A DNA stretch of 64,000 bases from Pterobdella sp. o SKG-2022 (Eukaryota; Annelida; Clitellata; Hirudinida; Piscicolidae): positions 24,547,986 to 24,611,985 of the forward strand of contig OZ038321.1 of NCBI GenBank assembly GCA_964035795.1. The letters are read 5' to 3'. This document shows positions 1 to 16,160 of the stretch, piece by piece. The notes under the pieces are model-generated. The model did not search any database, had not been told where the DNA came from, and worked only from the letters and a program-made list of their open reading frames with translations. Positions within the stretch are counted from its first letter, which is position 1, and every line of letters begins with the position of its first letter. Both the position numbers and the translations under genes were made by a program.

Positions 1-2451
1 CGTAGATAGACGGATTATGAAAGCTTTAAGGGCTACGTGTGGCGAAGCTGAAATGTGCCAGATGCTACGTTTAATTCCACTCTTCTCGTTTTTATTTTAT
101 AACATCACTTTTTAATTTTATTTCCTATTGTATTTTTGGCACTTATTTATAGGAAGTTTAAAAGTTTGAAAATAGAAATTTATTGAATGAAATTTAAAAG
201 AAATTAATTCAAAAATTTATCGTTTTCCGTACACCGATTGCAAACTCAAACTATATCATTTCAACTTTAAATCCCATATAAGCGTCTCATGACCCTCTCT
301 TTGATTCTCTTGTTATAAACTCGCGGCTTTTGACGTTCAGAAAATTAAGCATAAAACCTTTCAAATCTTTTAATAAGATTCAAATTATCAAAAAACAATT
401 TTAAAAAAAATGAATTTTATTAAATTTTTTGATACTCAACTAACCAGCCATTGAAAACCCTTAAATCTAAACATAAAATCCTTAAAAAAAGGCGTTTAAT
501 TAAAAACACGAAGATCGGAATAAGTAATAGAATCATAAATATGTGTTAGAAAGCAAAGGACATTACGTTAGCAAACATTAATCCTTTTCAAATTACATGA
601 TTATCCGATACGCGCTGCGTCCATTTGGTTGGAGCCGCCCTTCCTTATCTAGCTGTGAGGCACATTTACAACGCTGTTTGGCTTTGTGTCTGTGTTGAGA
701 TTTTTCTTAATGAGATTAGCCTGTAATATTTGATGTTTATTTTTTTTAGTTTGTTGGGAGGTTTTGAGATGTTTAATTAATTATTGTTTTGTATTTTTTA
801 TTTGAAGAAAAATAATTTTTTTTATTTAAGCATTCAAGCTTCATGCTCATAATGAAATCTTTATCAAGTCAATACTCCAAACTATATTTAAAACTAATGC
901 TTTTGGTTTAAAATTTTAAACAATAAATTTAGCAAGTAACATTTTGAGCATCATGAAAACCAAGAAGTAAAAACTATATGCATCTTTTGTTTATATTTCT
1001 TCTAGGCTTCCAGCAGTTTTTTGTTTTTTACTCCATATTCTGTGCCTTTTTTATGAAGATGGAAAATTTTTATAGAAACTCAAAAGAATCGTTTGAAGTT
1101 TTAATAAAAAATTTTCAATCTTCGCCATAAATTGTGCTTGATTGATTCTTCTGATCTTTTAATCTCCCTCTTGATATATGCTGATTAATTTAAAATCTTA
1201 AATTATTGAATATAAATTTTTCTGTAAATTTGCTGAAAAATTTACTATAAATTCAAGTCAAATTTTCAACAACCTTGGAAAGGTTTAAAAACCTAAATTA
1301 ATTCCACATTTAAAAAAAATGAAAAACTCAACAACAAAATGAAAAATACCGTGAAATATCTCAAATAACTGATCAAAAAAAATTAAAAAAACACTAAATA
1401 AGCAATTGAAAATTTAAAAACCTAATAACCAATAACAACAGATAAAAAACTAAAAAATATGGATTAAACAAACGCAAGTGATAGGCATGTGTGGATTAGG
1501 GAGATGAGAGGAGCATAAAGGCCATTGTGCTATGAGGAGCTCCCACTAAATAGATGATGTTGATAAATATGCAAATTAATAGAACTTCATATGTACTTTT
1601 TGCACATTATGTGCTGACGTATCTAGAGTGTTATATTAGTATACATAAAAAATTTATTGAGTTTTCCTATTAAGGTACACATATGAAAAAACTGTTGAAG
1701 ACTGGATGCTTTTATTTTAAAGTTTTCGTTAACTGCTTGAAAATTCTACATTGTCAACGAAGAGATTCTTATTTCTAAATGAAAGTATTCCAAGTCTCAT
1801 AATATTGCATTTGTCTTATAAAAGATATAAAAATATTAAAAGCTACTTTTGGTTGTATGCTCAAAATTGATTACTGAAAATTTCATTTTTATGTATGGGA
1901 TAAGGTTTACAAATTAATTAATATATAACTTTTACTTTTTGAACATAAATCACTGAGAGGTATGTAATGTTATATGAACCCAACAAAGACTGGTAAAAAA
2001 AGATTTTTACATTGCAGCAAACAAAATTTAATGGCATCTAGATAATTGCCACTTTAAAATTGTTTTAGGGCTCATACAAATTTCTAATGTTTATCAAAAG
2101 CCATAGCAAGAAAAAGATTCACATATCCTCCTTTTATTAGAGTATTTGATAAGTTCAACTTTGTAACTTTTTAGAGACATCTTAATGTAATTTTAAGCAA
2201 TATTAACAAGCATTAACGTTGATATTGTGAAAAAATGTAAGTACATTTATTAAAAAGAAAAAGCTAGAATTTTCGGTAAGTATAGCCTTACCTTAATACG
2301 TTAGGAAGTCCAACTTTGTTCTAAAACACACCTTAGTTTATATAAAGACTCGTATAAGTGTCTTTGAAATATAGTTTGTTGATAATTACTTCCCAAAAAG
2401 TGCCGTGTTTCACAATTATATAATATTGTTGTATATAATAAACCTTTCACG

Positions 2452-2620
2452 GTCCACATAGCGCTGTGTTAGAGCATTAGACTAATTATCTAAAGTTACC
2501 GGGTTCAATACCACGTGGGCCTGTTCCAAGTGTGTTTGGTTACATTAAATTTGTAGCAAGCGCTTTGATCTATAAGGAAAAGCGTTTTATAAATACCACA
2601 TTACATTTTAAATAGCGCTT
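2452..2620 (+). repeat. tRNA-derived SINE, copy 1 (tail type A)
   Basis: The head resembles a tRNA gene. It has a D-arm-like A box, then the block ATTAGACTAATTATCTAAAG that forms an anticodon stem-loop, then a B-box-like GGTTCAATAC. The tail contains TTTGTAGCAAGCGCTTTG and then TATAAGGAAAAGCGTTTTAT. Both head and tail recur at 7404-7585 in the same order, which makes this a dispersed repeat and not a tRNA gene. The GCGCTTT...TATAAATA style tail resembles 3' ends of SINEs and LINEs in other invertebrates, from memory. Acceptor and T stems are imperfect. Confidence 0.75.
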
Positions 2621-3926
2621 TGTACATGGCGTTCAAGATTGTGAGCTATGATAATTAATCTGATAAATGGATATAGTTAAAGTTGATTATTAAATAAAAA
2701 AAATGTTATATTAATTTCAAAAAATAATTAAGTTTTTTGACAGTTGATCATATAAATATTCAAATGAAAATGAAGAAGCTAATTCATTTTCGTTGATGTC
2801 TGCGAAATACAAGATGAATTTTAAAATTACACAACGGCTTGGTTAAAAACCACAGGTTTTTATTAAACTAAAGAATCCTCATCAAATTAAATAAAAAAAA
2901 AGTTACTTGGCAAAAAAGCCAATAGGAATATACAACGAAAACATTGAAAGTTTTTTAAAAGTCGCACATGGCTTTTTGCGTGGCTAACTCACATTACCAA
3001 TATGATAAATAAACTAAATTGAATCTCAAAACAAAGGATATAAGGTGTATGTATAAAAGCCTTAACAACGTGTGAGATGCAAAAAAGGATGAAGAGGAGA
3101 GAGGGATTATGTTAATGTGGTTGATGTAATTATACGAATAATATATTTAAAAAATTGAAAAATATAATTGATTAATAGTTTTAAAATATAAACTTAAAAT
3201 AAATACTTTAAATAGTTTTTTAATCAAATATTATATTAATTTTTAAAAAATAATTTAGAATAAAACTGAGCATTAAATGGCTGCTATGCAAACAATTGGT
3301 TCTACTCTCAAATCCCTTCGAATGCACGAAGAGATGGCTTTTTGCTAACTTTTTTTTAAGTTTATTTTTTCTATATCTTTCAAATTTTTTGAGCAAGTTT
3401 TTAAGTTAATGGTTTTTACAAAACAACAGAAATGCTTCAGTTTATTTGAGCAAAAGACCAATGGTTTTAAAGGATAACTAAGCGTAGGTAGAGGAAGTAT
3501 ATTAGTTCTGGTTTGAGAAATATTTTTCATTTTTAACAAAATTTATATACAAAAAACTTATATACAAAAAAACAAAAAAGCCGCCATCAATGTATAAAAC
3601 CACTCACAAGCGCATTCAAGTTCATAAATGCAAAGGTCGCAACAAGATATGAGAACACAAGCACAAGCATGAAGAATTAAAATCGTAGCGCCTCTTTAGC
3701 ATTTGACCTGCCTTTGAATTTCCATCAACATCCCTTCAACTTCATTTCAAGAGTCTCGGCCTTGCAATAATAAAATAAGCGGAAAGGTTGCGTTGAGTTG
3801 TGATGCAAGCGCGACAGATCAGAAGGGATTAATGGTACTTTCGAGCAGCTAAGCCTCTTTCTTTGATGGGATTTAGTCTGTGAAATTTGCAATTAAATTG
3901 ACGTTGGACGCGTTAGCTGTTGCTAC

Positions 3927-3931
<5 letters not shown>

Positions 3932-4021
<90 letters not shown>
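3932..4021. repeat. (TG)n microsatellite
   Basis: An uninterrupted run of about 45 TG dinucleotides. Alternating purine-pyrimidine tracts of this kind can adopt Z-DNA. It lies about 1.8 kb upstream of the first recognised homeobox-gene exon. The Cys-Val frame that crosses it is an artefact of the repeat. Confidence 0.97.
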
Positions 4022-4025
<4 letters not shown>

Positions 4026-5806
4026 ATGCCTAAAAACATACTTTCGTAATTTTTTTGTTTCTTTTGGTGCATGTTTGGTATATTCTTATGTTATCGTCGA
4101 AGTGTTTTGCTCTGTTGTGTCTATGTACGTGCTTAACTGTTGGTCTGTGGGATAAAAAAAACTTGAAAAATCAAACGTAAAAAACTTGCTTTTTGAAAAA
4201 TACTCGTTAATAAAAATGCAATATTTCCAAGCCAAATCCGTCCATTTTTTAAGAACATCTCCGCACCATGAACATATGATAAAACATTGAAGAAAAATAA
4301 TGTAAAAAACAAATGAATATGTTTTCACTATGGCATATCTTCTGTAGTTTATTAATATTTGGAAACATTCTTAATCGCATAAAGCCTAGATTAAATAGAA
4401 AAAGCCCACAAAAACTAAGTTTGTATACCATAATGAACTTTCAGAGTTTTTCTTACCCTCAATTCAACTACTCCTAATAATGCATAACAACTCAACTTTA
4501 CAATGTATCATTTTTCCAAACCACATTATTGTCACACTATTTAAATCTTTACTAACGCATCCTCCTTATACCACGCTCTTAGTTTTTATATCTGAAAGAT
4601 ATATTTATTTATTTAATTTATTAAATCGATTAAATAAATATATACATATAAGTTAATTAGCAACGTATCTTCATGGAAGATTCTCATGGCAACTCAATGT
4701 AGTTTTGCTGAATTGACTGATAATAAGTGTTTGGAAAAATTTCAACACCAAATTTATTATAATTTTTCCAACCACTTATAAAAATATAATTAGTTTTGAT
4801 AATTATAAATTCAAACATTATTTTTTCAATATAAATGAAATCATCATTATCTAAACAAAAAAACTATAAATCAAAAAATTTGATGATAATAAAAACAAGC
4901 GAAGATATTTTTCAACAAAAAAATGGATTGATGTTTTTCGATACAAAATATTAAAGAAAATGCATACGATGTCACAAAAAGAGAAGATATCACAAACAAG
5001 ATAAATATAATTATCATTATTATCAAAAAAAAAATAATAATTTCAAAAATATTTGAAAAAAATAATAATAAAAATAATAATAATAAGAAAAGGTATTACC
5101 AAATACAAGATCAGTGATTTTAAAGGCGATGTCAGCACCTGTTGAAGCCAAGGGTTGCTCTGAATATGATGTGTCAAGTGGTCTAATGATAATTGCATTA
5201 GAGCTGTATGCATCGGTTATGTTGAGTGGTTTGGTTTATAAGGGTATGAAAAGGGATAGAGTTAGAGTCATGTCAGTTTATATGGAACAGGGGAAAACAA
5301 CTTGAGTTAGAAATATAGAAAAAATAACAGAAAATAAAATATAAACAGAATGAAGATATTTAAATGATATGAAAAGTTGAAATATTTTTTAATTTGAGAT
5401 TCAGAAAAAAAATTATGAAAAATATTATTTTATTTTTACAGCGTGAAGTTTAAAACTAGGTTCAACTTTAAATGAGTCAAGCAAATATTCTTAATTTTAA
5501 AAATGTTTATATAGCTCAAAATTTTAAAAAATTTTTCTTTAAAAATGCTTGGACTTAATCAAACGATCAATATGGCATAGAAACGCATATAAAGGGCAAT
5601 AGCCTTTGACGTTGGTCTAGACGTTTGTACTGATGTGCGTCGTTTATCTGTGCACTATAATCTTTTCTGTTTGTGTTTCAGTAAATCTTGCGAATTTTTT
5701 TGTCTATTTATTTTTTTTAAGAAGAGTTCATATCAACGAACTTTGATTGAATTTTCTATACATATATTAAATTAAATATTATATTTTATTAATTATTTCT
5801 CTTCAG

Positions 5807-10295
<4,489 letters not shown>

Positions 10296-10984
10296 TTTGT
10301 TGCACTATGAAACCCGAATGTCATTTATTGTTCAACATTGATGTGAAATTGTATATATGAAATTTAGAACCTTGTATTTAAGTTTTCTTCAAGAATTATT
10401 TTACTAAATCTTTTATTTATTTCAACTCTTCTATAAAAAATTGTTTTTGTTTTTGAATATTTTTCTCTTACTGTGGATTTAGTGAGTTTTGTGTCAATTT
10501 ATATTCACTAAAAAAAGATCATTGAGTTTCTTATTTAATTGTATTATAAAAACAATTTCAAAATCTTTTAACATAATGAATTTTTGGTAAAAATTAGTAA
10601 ATTTTATAAAAATTTACATATTTGTTTACATATATAGTGAATTCTATAGAAAAAATTATTATTTTGTTAACTGTGGAAGTTTTTTTATTTATTCATTCAG
10701 TTTGAAAATCAAAATACAAGAGTTAATTGTAGTTTCTTTATTTATAAAACATTAATTCTACTAACTTTTATAAACTTATAATATTATAAACTTAGCTTCA
10801 GAAAGCCTTAATAAATAAAAGCTAAAAAAAAATGATTAATACATAAAAGCATAAGAAACGGGTGACTTGAATTTTAAATAGTCATTTTTGTATACATTTT
10901 TACAAATTTGTAAAGAATAGTTCAGTTTTTATAAAAGTAAACTTCACTTTAAGGGCGCAACATTTTAAAGTTGGAATATTGTAA
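10296..10984. other. Intergenic: homeobox gene 3' region and RAD51C promoter
   Basis: About 690 bp of AT-rich DNA with no coding potential that I can support. It should contain the 3' UTR of the homeobox gene (AATAAA at 10810-10815) and the RAD51C promoter. No recognisable TATA box or GC-rich promoter block stands out. Confidence 0.6.
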
Positions 10985-13467
10985 ATGGAGAGGGAGTTGA
11001 CAACTTTACCTATAGACAAATTGACTTTAATTAAATTAGAAAAAGCTGGATTTTCTGTGATTGGAGATGTTGTAGATTTTAAAGCTTTTGAGTTAAGTAA
11101 AGGTTGGAGAATTTTGGAATCTAAGACAGAAAAAATGTATAATTTGAACAATATATCATTCAATTAATTTTTAGAACTTGGTGTTTCAATTGAAGAATCT
11201 CTTTCTTTGTTAAAATATTTACAAGAAGACGTTCTCAAAAAACCAAATAAACTTTCATCAAGTAAAAACGTAGTGTCTGGTGATAATCTTTTGAAAAAAG
11301 AGAAAAAGTTCATAATAACTTTTTCATCAAATCTTGACGATCTTCTCGATGGAGGAATATCTCTTGGCAAAATAACTGAAATTTGTGGACCTCCTGGTAT
11401 TGGGAAAACTCAATTTTGGTGAGCATCATATTCATTTGTGTGCTGATTTAAATTTCTCAAACTTATGTGTTTAATTTTTATATCAGTATTCAAATTTTTT
11501 CCAACCAACTCAAAAAATAAAAATTCATTTACCTTATAGCTATATTTTATTTTTGCAATCCAAAGAATTGTTCTAAAAAGCATAAAGTGTTTTTGAAAAT
11601 TTAAAACAAACATGGTATTTTCAAAATCACTCAAAAACTCAAGTTTCATTAGTTTCATTGATATTAATAAATTAAGGCTCAGAAACTTGTGCATTTTTAT
11701 AAGGGAAGTATAATTCCTAAGAAACAAAAATATTTTTTAAATATATGAAATTAAAATATAAGTCATATTATAATGATGTAACTAAATAAGATGAAAAATC
11801 ATTAAGTAACAAAAATATTAAAAAGGTTTATTATTATATTACAATATATCCCATTAACTCTATCACATTTCCAAGCATGCAGTTAGCAATAGATGTACAG
11901 CTACCCGTCTTTTGTGGTGGTCTTGAGTCTGAGGCACTGTACATTGATACTGAAGGCAGTTTCATGGTAGATAGAGTGCTAGACATTGCAAGGTCCACTG
12001 TGTTACACTGCCACTCAATCAGTCAAAACATTGATAATTTCAGCCATACTGGTGAAAACTGTTTTTTAATATTATGGTATAAGAAAAAAATTTCAAGTTA
12101 TGGCTGTTTTCAATTTTTTTAGAATTTAATAAAATTTTCTCATTACACATTTAATTAAAAGGTTACTTTCAAACACTAGATAAAGAATCTCTTGAAAACT
12201 TCCATGTTAAAAACATCCTCTCCCGCATCCATTACTTTAGATGTTATGAATATATACAACTCATTGCTTTGTTGCACACCCTCGAACAATTTCTGGCTGA
12301 TCATTCTCAGGTATGTGTTAACGTTATCGTCAAGTTTTACATTGTGTATAAAGTTATTGCTACATTAATTTGATTAAAACACCTTTTATTTCTGATGAGT
12401 ATACTTACTGATAGAGAGCAAACCTTTCTATTGAGGTATTAACAGAGTTCCAAGATGCGCATAATTTAATTAAATATTAATATTTAATTACTATTTAGTT
12501 CAAAATTAATTAATTCAAGTGTATTTTTTGCAAATACTTTTTGTACTTATCTTCATTATTGACCATGTTTTATATTTCATGTTTAGAATTTCTTCTAAAA
12601 TTTGAAGTGTTATGTTTAAAATTTTGCCATAAATTTTTTTCATTATTTACCAGGTGAGGTTGGTGGTGGTAGACAGCATAGCGTACGTTTTCAGACAGGA
12701 TATTGAGGATTTTTCAATGAGGAGTAGACATCTCAGCTTTGTCTCACAGACTTTCAGCAAACTATGCATCAACCACAATATTGCTGTGGGTGAATTATTA
12801 AATAACTGCACTTAATTTTATGAAAAAAAAACCGAAGTTTCTATATTTATTATAAAATACTAAGCCCTTTGATATGGTCTTTAGGTACTTACACTTTCTT
12901 TAATTTCACCATTATTATCGCTCTCAAACCTAGGGGTTATACAACTGCAACCATCCATTGGAAGCTATGCAAAGCATATAAACTATTCAATAATGTTGTT
13001 TTATAATTTAGTCTCACAGAATTGAACCTAGCCATTGGTGGCAAGTTGTTTTCTTAGGTTAAGGTAATGCTTTCAAGAACTAGAGTCGCTTTTCATCTAA
13101 TATGAATATATTATTAATCTATTACTTGCTGAATTTGTCATTTTATTAGTATATAAAAATTGTTTTTTCAAACACTATTAAAATCATTATCTAGGTTGTG
13201 TTAGTGAACCACATGACGATGAAGGCGAAAGGAACCAACAGAAACTACTGCATGGTTCCTGCCCTGGGGGAAGCGTGGGGTCATAACTGCACATACAGAG
13301 TCATCCTTCATTGGACTGATGCCTTGGAAGATAGTAAAGAACGAAGTGATTCACTGCAGGGAAACGTTTCAAAAAGGCAGAGAAAGGCGTTATTGTACAA
13401 ATCTCCGAGCAAACAGGACTCTTCCGCTTTTTACCAAATCACCGTTTGTGTTAAATTAGAAATTTAA
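10985..13467 (+). CDS. RAD51C: DNA repair protein RAD51C (RAD51 paralogue 3)
   Basis: Six exons: 10985-11102, 11175-11418, 11876-12051, 12162-12310, 12654-12785 and 13195-13467 (stop), giving 363 residues against about 376 in human. RAD51C is a RecA-family ATPase of the BCDX2 and CX3 paralogue complexes. It acts in homologous recombination and fork protection in the nucleus. Seen in sequence: an N-terminal helix-hairpin-like region (LTLIKLEKAGFSVIGDVVDF), Walker A GPPGIGKT at about residues 111-118, ALYIDTEGSF, Walker B LVVVD at about 232-236, and the C-terminal PALGEAWGH and YKSPS blocks typical of RAD51C. There is a short extra loop with basic KRQRK before YKSPS. The human-type C-terminal basic tail is absent. 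A poly(A) signal AATAAA lies at 13526-13531. It follows the homeobox gene on the same strand after about 690 bp. Confidence 0.95.
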
Positions 13468-14383
13468 TTTGTTTGAAGTTCATCGTTAGATAGGATGAGC
13501 TGGGCGTTTCAATCCAGGTCAATATAATAAATCTCTCCTCACAGGCAGCTGGTATCAGGGATTGTCTGGATGTAACTGCTGTTTGAGTGACCTTTAGTCT
13601 TTCAAAATTATCAGTCTCTATTTATAACACATTTTCGTTTCAATGAAACTTTAACTCATTGGGCTAAATTAATGTCTTATCTATCATATGAATTCATTAT
13701 TTTGTTTGTGATTCTGATGATTTATAAGTGCCATGCACATTTTATTAAGACAAAAATAGCGTTAAATCACTTGTTCGATGTGTTTTCTATTATAGCATGC
13801 ATATTTTTGCAAATTATTTGAACACTAAAGGTAATTTTATCAAGATGCAAAGCCTTTCGTTAACAATGTTATCGGTACTTGATAATCTTACTTTGTTAAC
13901 GAAAAGCTTTGTACTTAATAAAATTACCTTTAGTGTTCAAATAATTTACAGTATTTACTTTGGCTAAAGAAGTTTATTATGGATATTTTTGTTTTCAACC
14001 ATTCAAATTAAACGTGCGATTTTTCATTGGTGAACATTTATGATTAATATGGTGACCCAGTTTGAAAATTTCTAATCTAAAAGAAACATGTAAATGGCGT
14101 TGAAATTCTATCTAGATACAGATAATGAGTTCGATTTAAAAAAAAACATCGTATTTTTCAGTAAAAACGCGTTCGGTTTAAATTATATTTAAAAATAAAT
14201 TATTAGAACAAGAGCTACCGAGCAAGACTAACACTCACAACGTCAATAAAAATCTAGATCGCCAACGATAATCATAAATCGTGATGTCAATACGAAACAC
14301 CCTCAAAACTTTAAACAATTTAGAAGATGGTAAGAATCCTTCAACAGTGAGTTGATAGTTTTGTAATGTGGTGTATAGACGGT
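13468..14383. other. Convergent intergenic region RAD51C/STOML1
   Basis: About 915 bp between two convergent 3' ends. It contains the RAD51C poly(A) signal (13526-13531) and the foldback repeat at 13811-13980. I see no gene in it. Confidence 0.7.
13811..13980. repeat. Foldback (inverted-repeat) element, copy 1
   Basis: The left arm at 13811-13866 and right arm at 13893-13947 are near-perfect reverse complements, about 55 bp each, around a loop of about 26 bp. The arm begins AAATTATTTGAACACTAAAG and ends TTCGTTAACAA. A second copy near 49744-49881 shares the right arm and about 30 bp beyond it (CAGTATTTACTTTGG...AAAGAAG). The unit is therefore a dispersed MITE-like or foldback element, not a local palindrome. 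No transposase frame is present, so it would be non-autonomous. Target-site duplications could not be assigned. Confidence 0.8.
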
Positions 14384-15679
14384 TTAAATGCGTTTAAGTT
14401 GCTCAATTAGGTTGCCTAACTTCATACCTCCTCTCAAATCCCCTGATATTATCAACTTGCCATCAATGAATGCATTAAATGGTGTTAATTGCTTCGAGAG
14501 AAGTTCTTTCAAAGTTCGTCTGCTTAGAGTCAACGTAACGTCAGGTTCTTCTTCATAGGGATATCCTTTACCAACTTTTCCTCCTGCATTCTTCAAGTCA
14601 AGAAAAAAAATCATTTTGTCCTTTTCTTGGAGCACAGAGCCATCAGGAATGAGAATGAACTTGTAAATGAGTTGGAAGTCTTTGATGATGATGTTGCCTA
14701 ACTGCATGTTAACATTTTCAATGAATGTATCTATGTATTCAATAATTTCTTGTTCACTTGTGTGTGCCATGTAACTGTTTTGAGCATTGTCTAGAAGAAT
14801 GGACTCATCAGATCTTGTAGACTTGCCTTCTTCAACATTTAGTCCAAAAAAGTGTTTGAGTTGTTCAACAGGAGGATTGGAGGATCCTGGTGGAAAGAGA
14901 ACAGGACCAAGGAGACTCAAAGGATTATTCGGATCTTCTGGCGCTTCACTTGGTTTTGAATATAACTTCAATGATGATAGTTCTACTTTTGTCACTTCAA
15001 CACCCCAATTAGTAGTGGTTGAATTAATTTCCTTTCTTAGCTGTTCATTAATGGTGTAGTGAGCTGCTTGAATATCAGAAAGTTTTTGTTTACCAACATG
15101 TTTCTGCAGTGTTGTTTGACATAAAATTCTTGTTGAATGGTTAAGATCTTGGATATTCTTGATTGACATCACTGGATCCACCACATTATGATAAATTTCA
15201 GCTCCAATTTCAATCACTGCATTGTCCATGGTGATGATTTTTTGAGGGGGTACACTAAATGCCTTCATCCTCATATCAACTTTTTTCCAACTGTCAATGC
15301 AAGGCAGAACTATAACAAATCCTGATCCTTTAGTGTGAAAATGTCTTCCTAGTCTAAAAATAACCATTTTTTCAAATGACTTTATCCGTTTCAAGGTGAA
15401 GATTAGTGAAAAAGGAAGTGATATGATAAGAATGGAGTAGCAAACAAGTTTTGCTAAAAATGAGCATAATACGCATAAAATTGAAGAACTTTGTGATTCT
15501 GAATTTTTTCCCAAAATGGAATAATCTGCATACGTAAATGAAGAAGAATACTTTTTGTCAGGAATATCGTATGAATAATAACTTGGGCCATTCAGAGCAT
15601 TAAACTTGAAATCATTTTTGTTGTTTTCTGATGTAGAAAGCCGAATGTATTTACCTTGATATGGATTTGTATATTTCAT
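14384..15679 (-). CDS. STOML1: Stomatin-like protein 1 (UNC-24 type, SPFH + SCP2)
   Basis: A single uninterrupted reading frame of 431 residues (human about 398). A cytosolic N-terminus of about 65 residues includes KYIRL, a YxxPhi-type endosomal sorting motif. A hydrophobic hairpin segment follows (about residues 66-96). Then comes an SPFH/prohibitin domain from about 101 (MVIFRLGRHFHTKGSG, WKKVDMRMKAFSVPPQKI) and a C-terminal SCP2 sterol-carrier domain from about 310 (TPFNAFIDGKLIISGDLRGG). Stomatin plus SCP2 is diagnostic of STOML1 and of C. elegans UNC-24. These are membrane scaffold proteins of late endosomes and sensory neurons that regulate ion channels and cholesterol. It is the only intronless gene among many intron-rich ones. 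The start ATG is the first in frame. It is head-to-head with CDC27, 481 bp apart. Confidence 0.95.
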   Translation of the reverse strand: MKYTNPYQGKYIRLSTSENNKNDFKFNALNGPSYYSYDIPDKKYSSSFTYADYSILGKNSESQSSSILCVLCSFLAKLVCYSILIISLPFSLIFTLKRIKSFEKMVIFRLGRHFHTKGSGFVIVLPCIDSWKKVDMRMKAFSVPPQKIITMDNAVIEIGAEIYHNVVDPVMSIKNIQDLNHSTRILCQTTLQKHVGKQKLSDIQAAHYTINEQLRKEINSTTTNWGVEVTKVELSSLKLYSKPSEAPEDPNNPLSLLGPVLFPPGSSNPPVEQLKHFFGLNVEEGKSTRSDESILLDNAQNSYMAHTSEQEIIEYIDTFIENVNMQLGNIIIKDFQLIYKFILIPDGSVLQEKDKMIFFLDLKNAGGKVGKGYPYEEEPDVTLTLSRRTLKELLSKQLTPFNAFIDGKLIISGDLRGGMKLGNLIEQLKRI

Positions 15680-16160
15680 TTCGAAAAGTTTTCAATTTCA
15701 AGCTTCTAATTATGTTTTTTTGTGACTAAAGACTGAAAGTTTACTCAAATTTATATAAAAATTACTTGTGTTAATATAGAAAGAATTAAGATTAAAATTT
15801 AACATATTTATGAAATTTTATTTATAATTTTTATTTAAGATTGATTAAGTTAGAAAAGATTAAATTCTAATAAAAATAATATTGTTATATGTGATTGGAA
15901 ATAGTTGTAAGTTGTCTTTATATAAAAAATCAAGTTTTTTCAATTTTTTTTTCAAAAAACATTATTTTGTTTTAAAAGCATTTTTTCTACAAATGTTTTA
16001 ATTTATGTTATTTGAATTATTAAAATTATATTTATCTATTTTTTGTCGTTGTTAATCTTTACGATTGTAATGTTTAATATTTAAACTACAGATAAAAACC
16101 GCAAAGTATAAAAACCTTTTAAAAATAATTTAACCTAAAAATAAACAAAAAACATCTAAA
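15680..16160. promoter_or_regulatory. Shared upstream region of STOML1 (-) and CDC27 (+)
   Basis: 481 bp separate the start codons of two divergently transcribed genes. The interval is very AT-rich, with no GC-rich island and no open frame of note. It must carry both core promoters and 5' UTRs, so a bidirectional promoter is likely. No specific factor site is claimed. Confidence 0.5.

Larger units (their letters stand above)
1..5806. other. AT-rich flank without a recognised gene
   Basis: I find no coding exon that I can support here on either strand. The short open frames are low-complexity or AT-rich chance frames. The stretch holds a SINE copy near 2452-2640 and a (TG)n array at 3932-4021. 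A few patches are less AT-rich than their surroundings, around 600-690, 1490-1560 and 3600-3860. These could be promoter, 5' UTR or conserved non-coding DNA of the homeobox gene that starts downstream, but nothing in the sequence proves this. Confidence 0.5.

Noticed and set aside
3880..4155. Cys-Val repeat frame
   Set aside because: Artefact of the (TG)n tract.
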